A stretch of 51,750 nt of DNA from Gammaproteobacteria bacterium (GCA_018816095.1 JAHIWP010000081.1:1-51750), one strand, 5' to 3'; counted from the first letter of the stretch, positions 17,209-26,398 are shown. Notes: generated by a model not told the origin, from the letters alone. Translations and numbers: made by a program.

Positions 17209-17425
17209 AGCGATTCCTTCTGCTTTATATGCATCGTGCAAGTGACGGCGGTAAGCGGCGAGGGTAGCGTGCCGCCTGCTGGAAAGACAGCCGGGAGCCG
17301 TGTGCGATGGCCAGCCAGACCTGTACCGGGTTGTACGGTTTTTGTGCGGCTGTCCGATGGCCACATACAAACCCGGCTTTAGGGGTAAAATGCCCGGCTT
17401 GATTGACTGCCTTGATGCCCACGCC

Positions 17426-19423
17426 ATGTCCTTGCCCAAGCACCACCTCGAACTGCTCAGCCCTGCGCGCGATACCACCATTGCCAAGGAGGCCATCCAG
17501 CATGGCGCTGATGCCGTGTACATCGGTGGCCCTGGCTTTGGCGCGCGGCACAACGCCAGCAACAGCGTGGCGGAGATTGCCGAGCTGGTGCAGTTCGCGC
17601 ATCTGTTCCATGCGCGGGTGTTTGTCACCCTCAACACCATCCTGCATGAGGATGAGCTGGAGCCGGCGCGGCAGATGATCTGGCAGCTCTACGAGGCCGG
17701 CATCGATGCACTGATCGTTCAGGACATGGGGGTGATGGAAATGGACCTACCACCCATCGAGATCCACGCCAGCACCCAGTGCGACATTCGCACTTTGGAG
17801 AAAGCGCGTTTTCTCGACAACGCCGGCTTCTCCCAGTTGGTGCTGGCCCGCGAACTGAACCTGGAAGAAATCAGCAACATCTGCCGCAACGTCGATTCAG
17901 CGGTGGAGTTCTTTATCCACGGTGCGCTGTGTGTGGCGTTCTCCGGGCAGTGCAATATTTCCCATGCGCAGACCGGGCGCAGTGCCAACCGTGGCGACTG
18001 CTCGCAAGCCTGCCGCCTGCCGTACACCCTGAAAGATGATCAGGGCCGTGTGGTGGCGTTTGATAAGCACCTGCTGTCGATGAAGGACAACAACCAGACC
18101 GACAACCTGATTCATTTGGTGGATGCTGGCGTGCGCTCGTTCAAGATCGAAGGGCGCTACAAAGACATGAGCTACGTGAAGAACATCACCGCTCACTATC
18201 GGCAGGAGCTGGATGCGATTCTCGAACAGCGCCCGCACCTGGCTCGCGCCGCCAGCGGCCGTACCGAGCACTTCTTCACCCCGGACACCGACAAAACCTT
18301 CCACCGTGGCAGCACCGATTACTTTGTGACTGATCGCAAAGTGGATATCGGCGCGTTCGATTCGCCGACCTTTACCGGGCTGGCGGTGGGTTACGTTGAA
18401 AAAGTGAACAAGCGCGACCTGATTGCCGTCACCGATACGCCGCTGTCCAACGGCGATGGTTTGAACGTGCTGATCAAGCGTGAAGTGGTGGGTTTTCGCA
18501 GCAACATCTGCGAGCTGAAAGGCGAGTTCGAGGAAGACGGCGAGAAGCGCTACCGCTACCGCGTTGAACCGAACGAAATGCCCGAGGCCATGCACCGCGT
18601 GCGCCCGCAGCAGCCGCTCAATCGCAACCTCGACCATAACTGGCAGCAAGCCTTGCAGAAAACCTCCGCCGAGCGCCGCGTTGCGGTTAGCTGGCAGGTG
18701 GCGCTGCACGGCGATCAATTGAGCGTGAGTGTGACCAGCGACGAAGGCATCAGCGCCCGCGTCAGCCTGGCTGGCCCGTTCGCCGCCGCCAAGGATGCCG
18801 AACAGGCCCGCGAGCAACTGGCTGATGGCTTGAGCAAACTGGGCACCACCATCTACTACAGCACCGGCGCGCACATCGACTGCGAGGTCGTGCCGTTTGT
18901 CCCCGGCTCACAGCTCAAGGCCCTGCGCCGCGAAGCCATTGAGGCGCTGACTCAGGCGCGTATCGCTGCGCATCCGCGTGGCGCACGCAAGCCGGTCAGC
19001 GTACCGCCGCCGGTGTACCCGGAGTCGCACCTGACCTTCCTCGCCAACGTCTACAACGACAAGGCGCGTACCTTCTATAAGCGCTACGGCGTACAACTGA
19101 TAGATGCCGCTTACGAGGCCCACGAAGAAAGCGGCGACGTGCCGGTGATGATCACCAAGCACTGCCTGCGCTTCTCTTTCAACCTGTGCCCCAAGCAGGC
19201 CAAAGGCGTCACCGGCGTGCGCACCAAAGTCTCGGACATGCAGCTGATCCATCAGGACGAAGTGCTGACCCTGAAGTTCGACTGCAAACCCTGCGAGATG
19301 CACATCATCGGCAAGATGAAGGGCCATATCCTCCACCAGCCACAGCCAGGCAGTGCGGCGAGCAACGCGGGCGCAGTGGGCTATATCACCCCGGAAGATC
19401 TGCTGAAGACCATCAAACGTTAA
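17426..19423 (+). CDS. rlhA: RlhA, 23S rRNA 5-hydroxycytidine (C2501) synthesis protein, U32 family
   Basis: 665 residues, aligning by eye along its length with E. coli RlhA/YdcP: HRLELLSPARD at the start, AVYIGGPGFGARHNASNS, HASTQCDIRT, the cluster cysteines of GALCVAFSGQC and GDCSQACRLPYT, and the C-terminal KHCLRF..CPKQAK..CKPCEMH block. Despite the peptidase U32 name, RlhA and relatives hydroxylate RNA bases, probably using an Fe-S cluster bound by these cysteines. The start at 17426 is preferred by homology. No clear ribosome site precedes it, and an ATG 12 codons earlier is possible. Confidence 0.92.
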   Translation: MSLPKHHLELLSPARDTTIAKEAIQHGADAVYIGGPGFGARHNASNSVAEIAELVQFAHLFHARVFVTLNTILHEDELEPARQMIWQLYEAGIDALIVQDMGVMEMDLPPIEIHASTQCDIRTLEKARFLDNAGFSQLVLARELNLEEISNICRNVDSAVEFFIHGALCVAFSGQCNISHAQTGRSANRGDCSQACRLPYTLKDDQGRVVAFDKHLLSMKDNNQTDNLIHLVDAGVRSFKIEGRYKDMSYVKNITAHYRQELDAILEQRPHLARAASGRTEHFFTPDTDKTFHRGSTDYFVTDRKVDIGAFDSPTFTGLAVGYVEKVNKRDLIAVTDTPLSNGDGLNVLIKREVVGFRSNICELKGEFEEDGEKRYRYRVEPNEMPEAMHRVRPQQPLNRNLDHNWQQALQKTSAERRVAVSWQVALHGDQLSVSVTSDEGISARVSLAGPFAAAKDAEQAREQLADGLSKLGTTIYYSTGAHIDCEVVPFVPGSQLKALRREAIEALTQARIAAHPRGARKPVSVPPPVYPESHLTFLANVYNDKARTFYKRYGVQLIDAAYEAHEESGDVPVMITKHCLRFSFNLCPKQAKGVTGVRTKVSDMQLIHQDEVLTLKFDCKPCEMHIIGKMKGHILHQPQPGSAASNAGAVGYITPEDLLKTIKR

Positions 19424-19439
19424 AGCTGAAAGGCGACTT

Positions 19440-19547
19440 GTAGGATGGGTGGAGCGCAGCGATACCCATCAAACTCTTCGCCAAGCTGGCGGGTTTGTGT
19501 AGAAACCGCGATTACCGATGGGTATCGCGTTGCTCAACCCATCCTAC
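19440..19547. repeat. Long inverted repeat, TAGGATGGGT family
   Basis: GTAGGATGGGTGGAGCGCAG followed by CGATACCCATC (19440-19470) is mirrored by GATGGGTATCGCG...CAACCCATCCTAC (19517-19547). The arms are about 31 bp with few mismatches and surround a 46-bp spacer. A solo arm is at 11832-11862. It lies between rlhA and a convergent gene and could also stop transcription. Confidence 0.8.
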
Positions 19548-19575
19548 GGCCACTCGGTGTTTGGTCGGCCAGCGC

Positions 19576-19956
19576 TTAAGGGCGCTGGAGCTTGGCCAGC
19601 GCCAGCCACGCCAGCAGTGGATAGCAGAAGTAGTGCAGGCCAAAGATCAACAGGCCCATCGGACCGGGTTCGTCTTTTAGCCACATCAGGCCGAGCAGGC
19701 CCAGGTAGAGCAGGGCGAGGATGCCGCCGTACAGGGCGACCAGGCGACGACGTTCGCTGGGCTGCGGGCGACGGTGGTGTTGCCAGTGGAACCACAGGGC
19801 CATGCCGCCGGCGACCACTGCGGCCACCAGTAGGGTATTCACCACGCCGGGGAGTTTGGCGAAGGTGCGTACGAGTAGGTTGAGCACGATGACTGCCGCG
19901 ACCCCGCCGAGGGCCAGGTGAGTAATCGGCGCGTGGTCGGGGCTGCCTTCGTGCAT
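19576..19956 (-). CDS. Hypothetical four-helix membrane protein
   Basis: 126 residues, not recognised. Hydrophobic segments occur at about residues 13-30, 37-55, 72-92 and 100-120. A His/Arg-rich loop (HWQHHRRPQPSERRR) lies between the second and third. It lies 11 bp downstream of the SDR gene stop-start boundary on the same strand and may be co-transcribed with it. No catalytic motif is visible. Confidence 0.6.
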   Translation of the reverse strand: MHEGSPDHAPITHLALGGVAAVIVLNLLVRTFAKLPGVVNTLLVAAVVAGGMALWFHWQHHRRPQPSERRRLVALYGGILALLYLGLLGLMWLKDEPGPMGLLIFGLHYFCYPLLAWLALAKLQRP

Positions 19957-19967
19957 CAGGACGACTC

Positions 19968-20798
19968 CTAGAGGCTGCGATTAAGGCCGAAGCGTTTTTT
20001 CAGCACGTTTTCCAGCAGGCGCTTGGGTACCAGAGCGGCGAGCAGCGGCAGGGCGCGGCTGCCGTTGCCCAGGCGAATCAGGTTGGGCCGGGACTTACTT
20101 TGCACGGCGGCCAGCAGGTTGCGGGCGAAGTGGCGGGTGGGTGTGGGGTTGTCTTGCGAGGCGTTGGCGCGGGCGCGGATGCCCTCGCGGATCGGCCACC
20201 AGGGCGAGGCTTGGTCGATCAACTGTTCGGCCTGCTGGCTGGCGTTGGCGCCGAAGCTCGAGGCAATCGCGCCGGGCTGCACTTCCATCACCTCAATGGC
20301 GAAGGGTGCCAGCTCCAGACGCAGGGCGTCGCTCAAGGCATGTACGGCGGCTTTGGACGCGCAGTAAGCACCGGCGAACGGGGTGACCAGGACGCCGGAA
20401 ACGCTGCCGATATTCACCACCAGGCCCTTGTTCTGCCGCAGCAGCGGGAACAGCGCGCGGGTCACTCCGACGATTGAAAATACGTTGGTTTCGAACTGTT
20501 TGCGCATGGCTTCCACGCCACCATCGAGCAGCGGCCCCATGGCGCCGTAGCCGGCGTTGTTGATCAGCACGTCGAGGCCGCCGATTTCGCTTTTCAGGCG
20601 TTCGGCCAATTGGCCCAGTGCCTGACCATCGTTAACGTCCAGCGCCACAGCGTGAAAGCCGGCTTCGCTCAGGGCTTCGAGGTCTTGGGTTTTGCGCGCG
20701 GTGGCCCAGACCTGATAACCGGCTTGTTGAAACACCTCGGCCAGGGCCCGGCCAATGCCGCTGGAGCATCCCGTGATCAGTACGCTGGGTTGGCTCAT
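19968..20798 (-). CDS. Short-chain dehydrogenase/reductase (SDR)
   Basis: 276 residues. The classical SDR cofactor motif GCSSGIGRAL (TGxxxGxG type, residues 10-19), NNAGYGAMGPL (about residue 83) and the catalytic YCASK (about residue 150) are all present. The C-terminus is long and basic. The family includes oxidoreductases acting on alcohols, sterols and acyl chains, and the substrate is not readable. The start at 20798 has AAGGAG upstream; the longer frame to 20939 overlaps the next gene and is rejected. Confidence 0.9.
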   Translation of the reverse strand: MSQPSVLITGCSSGIGRALAEVFQQAGYQVWATARKTQDLEALSEAGFHAVALDVNDGQALGQLAERLKSEIGGLDVLINNAGYGAMGPLLDGGVEAMRKQFETNVFSIVGVTRALFPLLRQNKGLVVNIGSVSGVLVTPFAGAYCASKAAVHALSDALRLELAPFAIEVMEVQPGAIASSFGANASQQAEQLIDQASPWWPIREGIRARANASQDNPTPTRHFARNLLAAVQSKSRPNLIRLGNGSRALPLLAALVPKRLLENVLKKRFGLNRSL

Positions 20799-20839
20799 GC
20801 ACAGCTCCTTATTGTTTTTATGCAGTCGTATAAGCGGTC

Positions 20840-21304
20840 TTAATAGACAAAGCTGCCTTGCAGGCGCTCGGCACGAAACGCCAGGGTGCTGGCGCGATAG
20901 CCGCTGCGCAGGGGCGGCAGCGGTAAGCAGGTTTGCCACTCGGCGCCTGGCTGCAAATCGCCAGGGCCGCTGTAGCGCGGTGTTTCAAAAAGACGTTCGG
21001 CCAGGTTGGTGCTGTCGCCCGGACGGTAGGCGGCGATCTGCCATTGCAGTTCCACCAATACCGCTTCACTGGCGTTTTTCAGGTTGAGGGCCAAGGGGCG
21101 ATCTGCCGGACAACTGTCCGGGGCGTAGTTGAGGCGTAATTCGAGGTGCGCCAGGTGGCGGTTCTCGCGGCTCTCTTCCCAGAGCACCCAGCTGGTAACC
21201 AGGCCCAGGCCGATCAGCGCAGCGAGGGAAATCGGCAGCGCCTTGCTCGGGTAACGGATCAGCAGGGTCAGCCAGCTCAGTACGAGGATTGCGCCGAATA
21301 GCAT
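20840..21304 (-). CDS. Hypothetical membrane-anchored protein
   Basis: 154 residues. Two hydrophobic helices at about residues 2-16 and 22-42 are followed by a soluble domain of about 110 residues with paired cysteines (C69 in PDSCPADRP and C134 in WQTCLPLPP). The domain resembles a beta-sandwich exported region in composition. Similar Pseudomonas proteins are often labelled multidrug transporter, but nothing here supports transport. Its start is 3 bp from the yaaA stop, so the two are probably an operon with yaaA first. Confidence 0.65.
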   Translation of the reverse strand: MLFGAILVLSWLTLLIRYPSKALPISLAALIGLGLVTSWVLWEESRENRHLAHLELRLNYAPDSCPADRPLALNLKNASEAVLVELQWQIAAYRPGDSTNLAERLFETPRYSGPGDLQPGAEWQTCLPLPPLRSGYRASTLAFRAERLQGSFVY

Positions 21305-21307
21305 TAA

Positions 21308-22087
21308 TCAGGCCTCAGGGTGGTCACGCAGGAACACCAGACTATCAGGCTTGGAGTGCTCCGCCGAATAACGATAACCCTGGTAGTTGAAGTCCTTGAG
21401 GCCATCCGGGTGGGTGATGCGCTCTTTGATCACGTAGCGCGCCATCAGGCCGCGGGCTTTCTTGGCGTAGAAGCTGATGATCTTGTACTGGCCGTTTTTC
21501 AGGTCCTTGAATTCGGTGTCGATGATCCGAGCGTTCAATGCCTTGCGTTTCACCGCGCTGAAGTACTCATTGGAGGCCAGGTTGAGCAGCACCTCATCAC
21601 CCTGGGCGACCAGCGCGTCATTGAGCCAGCCACTGATGCGCTCGCCCCAGAAGTCGTAGAGATTTTTGCCGCGCGGGTTGGCCAGTTTGGTGCCCATTTC
21701 CAGGCGATAGGGCTGCATCAGGTCGAGTGGGCGCAGCACGCCATACAGGCCGGAGAGCATGCGCAGGTGGTTTTGTGCGAAGTCGAAATCGGCTTCGTTG
21801 AAGTCTTCTGCATTCAGCCCGGTGTAGACATCACCTTTGAATGCCAGCAGCGCCTGTTTGGCGTTGGACGGCGTGAAGGGCTGCTCCCAGCTGCCGAAGC
21901 GTGCGGCATTCAGGCCGGCGAGTTTGTCCGAGAGGTGCATCAGCTCAGCAATCTGCGCCGGGCTGAGTTCACGCAGCTGCTCGATCAGTTCCTGGGCGTG
22001 ATCAAGGTGTTCAGGCTGGGTCACGCGCGGTGTCGCGGGCGGCGTCTCGTAATCGAGGGTCTTGGCCGGGGAAATCACCATCAACAT
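21308..22087 (-). CDS. yaaA: Peroxide stress protein YaaA
   Basis: 259 residues, the usual family length. It starts [12 protein letters not shown] and contains the family stretches [42 protein letters not shown] and NLYDFWG, ending with the [13 protein letters not shown] region. YaaA lowers free intracellular iron during hydrogen peroxide stress and binds DNA; the mechanism is incompletely known. AAGGAGC lies upstream of the ATG. A 153-bp gap separates it from the divergent dmeF. Confidence 0.95.
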   Translation of the reverse strand: MLMVISPAKTLDYETPPATPRVTQPEHLDHAQELIEQLRELSPAQIAELMHLSDKLAGLNAARFGSWEQPFTPSNAKQALLAFKGDVYTGLNAEDFNEADFDFAQNHLRMLSGLYGVLRPLDLMQPYRLEMGTKLANPRGKNLYDFWGERISGWLNDALVAQGDEVLLNLASNEYFSAVKRKALNARIIDTEFKDLKNGQYKIISFYAKKARGLMARYVIKERITHPDGLKDFNYQGYRYSAEHSKPDSLVFLRDHPEA

Positions 22088-22240
22088 AAAAGCTGCTCCT
22101 TAAAGTCTGCGGCGATTCTAGAAGCTGATGGCGGCGGAGACTACCTATAAGGTCGATTAGCGTTGTGGCTTGACCCCGGGGCCGCCACAGGGTTGTAGTT
22201 TGTTCAGGCCTGTTACCGCTTAATCCTTAAAGGAGCCGCC

Positions 22241-23242
22241 ATGACCGCCTGCAATCATTCGCGCTGGGAACCGTCCCACGACTATCGCCCGCTGGAAATT
22301 ACCGCCGAACGCCAAGCCTGGCGCGTGGCGGCGCTGACTGGGGTGACCATGCTGGTGGAGATTGTCGCCGGCTATGCCTTCAACTCTATGGCGTTGCTGG
22401 CGGACGGCTGGCACATGGCCTCGCATATGCTGGCCATCGGTTTGGCGGCGCTGGCTTATCTGTTGGCCCGGCGTTATGCCCACGACCCACGCTTTGCCTT
22501 CGGCACCTGGAAGATTGAGGTGTTGGCCGGTTTTGCCAGTGCCTTGCTGCTGGTTGTGGTGGTGACGATGCTGGCATTCGAGTCGCTGTGGCGTTTATGG
22601 CAGCCGCAACCCATTAAGTTCGACATGGCGTTGTGGGTGGCGGTGATTGGCTTGTTGGTCAACCTGGCCTCCGCCTGGTTGCTGCGCGACAACCATGAAC
22701 ACGCCCACGGGCATGCTCATGGCGATCACGATCACGATCACGATCACGATCACGATCACGATCACGCGCCAATGCCTACGGGCAAGGACCTTAATCGCCA
22801 CGCTGCTTTTATCCACGTGCTGGCCGATGCCCTGACCTCAGTGGCCGCCATCCTCGCTTTGGCTGGCGGCATGTGGCTGGGCTGGGATTGGCTCGACCCG
22901 CTGATGGGGGTGATTGGTGCGGTGATTATTGCGGTGTGGGCCAAGGGGTTATTAATTGAAACCGCCAAGGCGCTGCTTGACCGGGAGATGGATAACCCAA
23001 TTGTCGAGCGCGTGCGCAGAGCCTTGGCCGAAGAGGCCGATACCGAGTTGGCGGATTTGCACGTGTGGCGCGTTGGCCGGGCGCAGTTCGCGTGCCTGGC
23101 CAGCGTGGTGACCCATGGCGATCGCTCAGCGGATCGTTACAAGGCTCGCCTGGAGGGGATTGCAGAGCTGGTGCATGTAACCGTGGAGGTCAATCGTTGC
23201 GCGGTTGCGCAGGGCGCCGATGAGAAAAATCGGCAGGCGTGA
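22241..23242 (+). CDS. dmeF: DmeF-type CDF cation efflux transporter (Co/Ni)
   Basis: 333 residues, six membrane helices and a C-terminal cytoplasmic CDF domain. The metal-site motifs are ALLADGWHMASHML in helix 2 and HAAFIHVLADALTS in helix 5. A His/Asp-rich loop (about residues 148-176, with HD repeated) lies between helices 4 and 5. The N-terminal NHSRWEPSHDY plus the HMASH site is the DmeF-like subgroup pattern linked to cobalt and nickel export. AAAGGAG precedes the ATG. It stands alone. Metal specificity is inferred from subgroup resemblance. Confidence 0.87.
   Translation: MTACNHSRWEPSHDYRPLEITAERQAWRVAALTGVTMLVEIVAGYAFNSMALLADGWHMASHMLAIGLAALAYLLARRYAHDPRFAFGTWKIEVLAGFASALLLVVVVTMLAFESLWRLWQPQPIKFDMALWVAVIGLLVNLASAWLLRDNHEHAHGHAHGDHDHDHDHDHDHDHAPMPTGKDLNRHAAFIHVLADALTSVAAILALAGGMWLGWDWLDPLMGVIGAVIIAVWAKGLLIETAKALLDREMDNPIVERVRRALAEEADTELADLHVWRVGRAQFACLASVVTHGDRSADRYKARLEGIAELVHVTVEVNRCAVAQGADEKNRQA
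22724..22765 (+). repeat. Seven perfect GATCAC hexamers inside dmeF
   Basis: Seven head-to-tail GATCAC units encode (His-Asp) repeats in the metal-binding loop of the transporter. The unit is a multiple of three, so slippage would change loop length without a frameshift. Confidence 0.97.
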
Positions 23243-23519
23243 AGGCCGGTTGAATCATCGACTTTAACGGTGCTGGCGCGGTGCGCCAAGCGCTATTTGT
23301 CACACTGATAAATAAACCCTTGAATAGGTAAAAAAACGTTTTTCTGTCATCCAAATAGGAGTAATTAAAAGGCAAGACCGCCGAACCCTGCAGACAGGTG
23401 GCGGCCATTGGCCCTCACCTTTTTGCAGCCTGCTCAGCCTCGCCACTGAGCAGCCGGCGGCCCCTCTGCAGCGCAGTTTCACTGCTGCGTTGCTTGGCTA
23501 CTACAGAAGGTGACCGAGT
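23243..23519. other. Intergenic region between dmeF and the PIN-PhoH gene, no gene seen
   Basis: 277 bp without a credible frame. An AT-rich patch (about 23292-23370, with A- and T-tracts around 23330-23342) stands out from the GC-rich surroundings and is a likely promoter area for the PhoH gene. No terminator hairpin for dmeF is clear. Confidence 0.5.
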
Positions 23520-24911
23520 ATGGATGACCACGGACGCGCCAAATCCAATGCCCCAACCCTGTACGCCCTCGACACTAATGTGCTGATCCATGACCCCAAT
23601 GCGCTGCTGAATTTTCAGGAGCACCATGTCGCCATTCCGATGACCGTACTGGAGGAGTTGGACAAGCTTAAAACCGGCAAGCAGGGCGTCGCTGCCGAAT
23701 GTCGCCAGGCCATTCGCCTGATCGACAAAATCCTCGGCAGTGCCAGCCCCGAGGAGGTGGAGCACGGCGTCGCGATCCAGCGCGATAAGAGCGGGCCGCG
23801 CGGCTTTTTGTCGATCCTGATGAGTAAACGCGCGGCGCCCATCACCTGGCTGCCCGAAGACCTCAACGACAACAAAATCATCAACCAGCTGGTGGAGCTG
23901 AAGGCGCGCCGGCCAGGCCTTGATGTGGTGCTGGTGACCAAAGACATCAACATGCGCCTTAAAGCGCGCGCCTGCGGCATCGATTCAGAGGATTACCACA
24001 CCGACCAGCTGGTCGACGATATATCGCTGTTGCCCAAGGGTTACCACAACGTCAGTGGCTCCTTTTGGGACCGCGTGGAGAAAGTCGAGACACGTCAGGG
24101 CCATGGCCGTACCTGGCACCAAGTGCAGCTGAGCGAAGACCTGCCGGCCATGCACCTCAACGAGTTCATCATCGACGAGCAGGGCTTTGTCGGCTGGATC
24201 AAAGGCATCAAACCGGGTGAGTTGTTGATCCTCGACATGCACCAAGAGCCGCTGATGCATCAGGAAGCCTGGGGCCTGCGGCCGCGCGATATCTACCAGT
24301 CACTGGCGCTGTATGCGCTGCTGGATCCGGACATTCATCTGGTCAACCTGACGGGCGCCGCCGGCTCCGGTAAAACCATCCTGGCCCTGGCGGCGGCCAT
24401 CGAACAAACCATGGTCAGCAAGCGCTATCGGCGCATTATTGCCACCCGTAGCGTGCAGGGGCTGGATCAGGAAATCGGCTTTCTGCCCGGCACCGAGGCG
24501 GAGAAGATGGAGCCCTGGCTCGGCGCGATCACCGACAACCTTGAAGCCCTGCATATGGAGGACGAGAACACCCATGGCAGCGTCGACTACATCCTGCAAA
24601 AGGTGCCGCTGCAGTTTAAATCCCTCAACTACATCCGCGGGCGCAGCTTTCAGCAGAGCCTGATCCTCATCGACGAATGTCAGAACCTTACCCCGCATCA
24701 GATGAAAACCATCATCACCCGTGCCGGCAGTGGTTCAAAAGTGGTGTGCCTGGGCAATCTGGCACAGATCGATACGCCTTACCTGTCGGCGCCCAGCTCA
24801 GGGCTGACTTACCTGACGGAGCGCTTCAAAGACTTCGAGCATGGCGTGCACATTACCCTGCAAGGGGTGCCGCGCTCGATCCTCGCCGAGTACGCCGAAA
24901 GCCATCTGTAG
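23520..24911 (+). CDS. PIN domain-PhoH-like ATPase
   Basis: 463 residues. The N-terminal PIN nuclease domain has acidic residues in YALDTNVLIHD (residues 17-27) and later VVLVTKDINMRLKARA. A PhoH P-loop domain follows, with Walker A GAAGSGKT (about residue 279), an RSVQGLDQEIGFLPG loop and Walker B LILIDECQN. Proteins of this PIN-PhoH architecture couple a putative RNase to an RNA-helicase-like ATPase and may act in RNA turnover. ATG at 23520 with GAAGGTGA upstream. It ends before a perfect 13-bp hairpin. Confidence 0.92.
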   Translation: MDDHGRAKSNAPTLYALDTNVLIHDPNALLNFQEHHVAIPMTVLEELDKLKTGKQGVAAECRQAIRLIDKILGSASPEEVEHGVAIQRDKSGPRGFLSILMSKRAAPITWLPEDLNDNKIINQLVELKARRPGLDVVLVTKDINMRLKARACGIDSEDYHTDQLVDDISLLPKGYHNVSGSFWDRVEKVETRQGHGRTWHQVQLSEDLPAMHLNEFIIDEQGFVGWIKGIKPGELLILDMHQEPLMHQEAWGLRPRDIYQSLALYALLDPDIHLVNLTGAAGSGKTILALAAAIEQTMVSKRYRRIIATRSVQGLDQEIGFLPGTEAEKMEPWLGAITDNLEALHMEDENTHGSVDYILQKVPLQFKSLNYIRGRSFQQSLILIDECQNLTPHQMKTIITRAGSGSKVVCLGNLAQIDTPYLSAPSSGLTYLTERFKDFEHGVHITLQGVPRSILAEYAESHL

Positions 24912-24923
24912 CTCACTGGCCGT

Positions 24924-24958
24924 GCTCGCCCTGCAGGCCTTATGGCTGCAGGGCGAGC
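24924..24958 (+). terminator. Perfect hairpin downstream of the PIN-PhoH gene
   Basis: GCTCGCCCTGCAG (24924-24936) and CTGCAGGGCGAGC (24946-24958) form a 13-bp perfect stem with a 9-nt loop, 13 bp after the stop. No T-run follows, so it may be a weak terminator or an mRNA-end stabiliser. Confidence 0.65.
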
Positions 24959-25049
24959 GGTGGCTTGATGCTGAATCCCGCGGCATTCATAGGTGCCGTA
25001 ACCTGACCCCTGGGTTTACAATCGCCGGACACCTGTCTGGAGTCTGCCC

Positions 25050-25538
25050 GTGTTAACCCATCTTGATTCCCAAGGCCGCGCCAATATGGTCGATGTCAGT
25101 GATAAAGCCCTGACCGTCCGTGAAGCCGTGGCCGAAGCCTTGGTGCGCATGCGCCCCGAAACGCTGCAGATGATTAGCCAGGGCGAACACCCCAAGGGTG
25201 ATGTATTCGCCGTGGCGCGGATTGCCGGCATTCAAGCGGCGAAGAAAACCAGCGACCTGATCCCGCTGTGCCACCCGCTGATGCTCACCAGCGTCAAGGT
25301 CGAGCTACTGGCTGAGGGTACGGATGCCGTACGCATTACCGCGCGTTGCAAGCTGACCGGACAGACCGGCGTGGAAATGGAGGCGCTCACCGCCGCCAGC
25401 GTCGCCGCGTTGACGATCTATGACATGTGTAAAGCCGTCGACCGCGGCATGGTCATCGAAGGCGTACGCCTGCTGGAGAAAGTCGGCGGCAAGAGCGGCG
25501 CCTTCAAAGCCGAGAATGTGGCGGGAGCAGACGTATGA
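25050..25538 (+). CDS. moaC: Cyclic pyranopterin monophosphate synthase MoaC
   Basis: 162 residues, standard length. Family signatures are [16 protein letters not shown] at the start, [35 protein letters not shown] and the late GGKSG. It acts after MoaA to form cyclic pyranopterin monophosphate in molybdenum cofactor synthesis. The start codon is GTG at 25050, with TGGAG upstream. It overlaps moaD by 4 bp (ATGA), so the two are translationally coupled. No moaA is in the window. Confidence 0.97.
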   Translation: MLTHLDSQGRANMVDVSDKALTVREAVAEALVRMRPETLQMISQGEHPKGDVFAVARIAGIQAAKKTSDLIPLCHPLMLTSVKVELLAEGTDAVRITARCKLTGQTGVEMEALTAASVAALTIYDMCKAVDRGMVIEGVRLLEKVGGKSGAFKAENVAGADV

Positions 25539-25777
25539 TTCGCGTGCAGTATTTCGCCCGTTACCGCGAGGCGCTGGGGCTGGATGGTGAGCAGCTAAAT
25601 GCCACGTTCAGCGACCTTGAACACTTGCGCCAGCACCTGCTGAGCAGAGGCGGCGTTTGGGCGGTGCTGGCCGAGCAGAACCTGATGTGCGCGCGCAATC
25701 AGGAACTCTGCAGCCTGGATGAGCCGTTGCAGGCCGGCGATGAAGTGGCATTTTTTCCTACCGTGACGGGTGGCTAA
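25535..25777 (+). CDS. moaD: Molybdopterin synthase sulfur carrier subunit MoaD
   Basis: 80 residues, ubiquitin-like small subunit. It ends in the required diglycine (FFPTVTGG), where the thiocarboxylate forms. With MoaE it makes molybdopterin synthase, which inserts the dithiolene sulfurs. It overlaps moaC by 4 bp. An inverted REP pair follows before moaE. Confidence 0.96.
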   Translation: MIRVQYFARYREALGLDGEQLNATFSDLEHLRQHLLSRGGVWAVLAEQNLMCARNQELCSLDEPLQAGDEVAFFPTVTGG

Positions 25778-25788
25778 ATCTGTTGTTA

Positions 25789-25850
25789 TCGCGGTTAAAG
25801 CCCCTTCCACAAATTATCACGCCTCTGTGGGAGGGGCTTTAGCCGCGACA
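25789..25850. repeat. Inverted REP pair between moaD and moaE
   Basis: TCGCGGTTAAAGCCCCTTCCAC (25789-25810) and GTGGGAGGGGCTTTAGCC plus GCGA (25826-25847) form a long imperfect hairpin. It is the same family as 14315-14375 but with the arms swapped. Inside an expected operon it could reduce moaE expression or stabilise the moaCD message. Confidence 0.85.
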
Positions 25851-25934
25851 GACCCTAGGAGGGTTTGAACGCAGCGCCCCCATGTGTCGACTCAGTTTTT
25901 GCCTTTGACCCTTTACGCTTCGAGGCCAGTATTC

Positions 25935-26393
25935 ATGAGCATTCGCGTCCAGTCGCAACCCTTCGATCCCGGCCATGAACTTAACGCCTTACATGCCGCC
26001 AATCTGGGCATTGGCGCGGTGGTCAGTTTTGTCGGTTATGTGCGTGACTTCAATGAAGGGCGCGAAGTCGGCGGTATGTTTCTCGAACACTTCCCTGGCA
26101 TGACCGAAAAAGTCTTGGGCAAAATTGCCGAAGAAGCCAAGCAGCGCTGGCCGCTGCTGGGTATTGAGATCATCCACCGCGTGGGGCGTTTGGAGCCGGG
26201 CGAGCCGATTGTGTTTGTTGGCACCAGCAGCGCGCATCGCCAGGCCGCGTTTGATGCCTGCAACTTTGTCATGGACTACCTGAAAACCCGCGCACCGTTC
26301 TGGAAGAAGGAAGACACTGCCGAAGGCCCGCGCTGGGTCGAGGGGCGTTGCTCCGACCAGGCTGCGGCTGAGCGCTGGAAACCGCAGCCCTAA
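25935..26393 (+). CDS. moaE: Molybdopterin synthase catalytic subunit MoaE
   Basis: 152 residues. Motifs are GAVVSFVGYVRDFNEG, the dimer/catalytic stretch EIIHRVGRLEPGEPIVFVGTSSAHRQAAF, and the catalytic lysine region LKTRAPFWKKE. It is the large subunit of molybdopterin synthase with MoaD. The start at 25935 gives the usual length; the in-frame extension to 25884 runs into the REP area. It is separated from moaD by 157 bp, more than usual for this pair, because of the REP insertion. Confidence 0.96.
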   Translation: MSIRVQSQPFDPGHELNALHAANLGIGAVVSFVGYVRDFNEGREVGGMFLEHFPGMTEKVLGKIAEEAKQRWPLLGIEIIHRVGRLEPGEPIVFVGTSSAHRQAAFDACNFVMDYLKTRAPFWKKEDTAEGPRWVEGRCSDQAAAERWKPQP

Positions 26394-26398
26394 GAACT

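Noticed and set aside
17897..18874. 325-codon minus-strand frame over rlhA
   Set aside because: No domain pattern and fully antisense to a strongly recognised gene.
17426..19423. Collagenase-like U32 protease
   Set aside because: The full-length match is to RlhA, an rRNA base-hydroxylation protein; U32 is a historical family name.
20840..21304. Multidrug transporter
   Set aside because: Only two helices and a soluble domain; no transporter fold.
22724..22765. GATCAC array as a CRISPR or tandem regulatory array
   Set aside because: Units are 6 bp with no spacers and lie in frame in a transporter, encoding His-Asp repeats.
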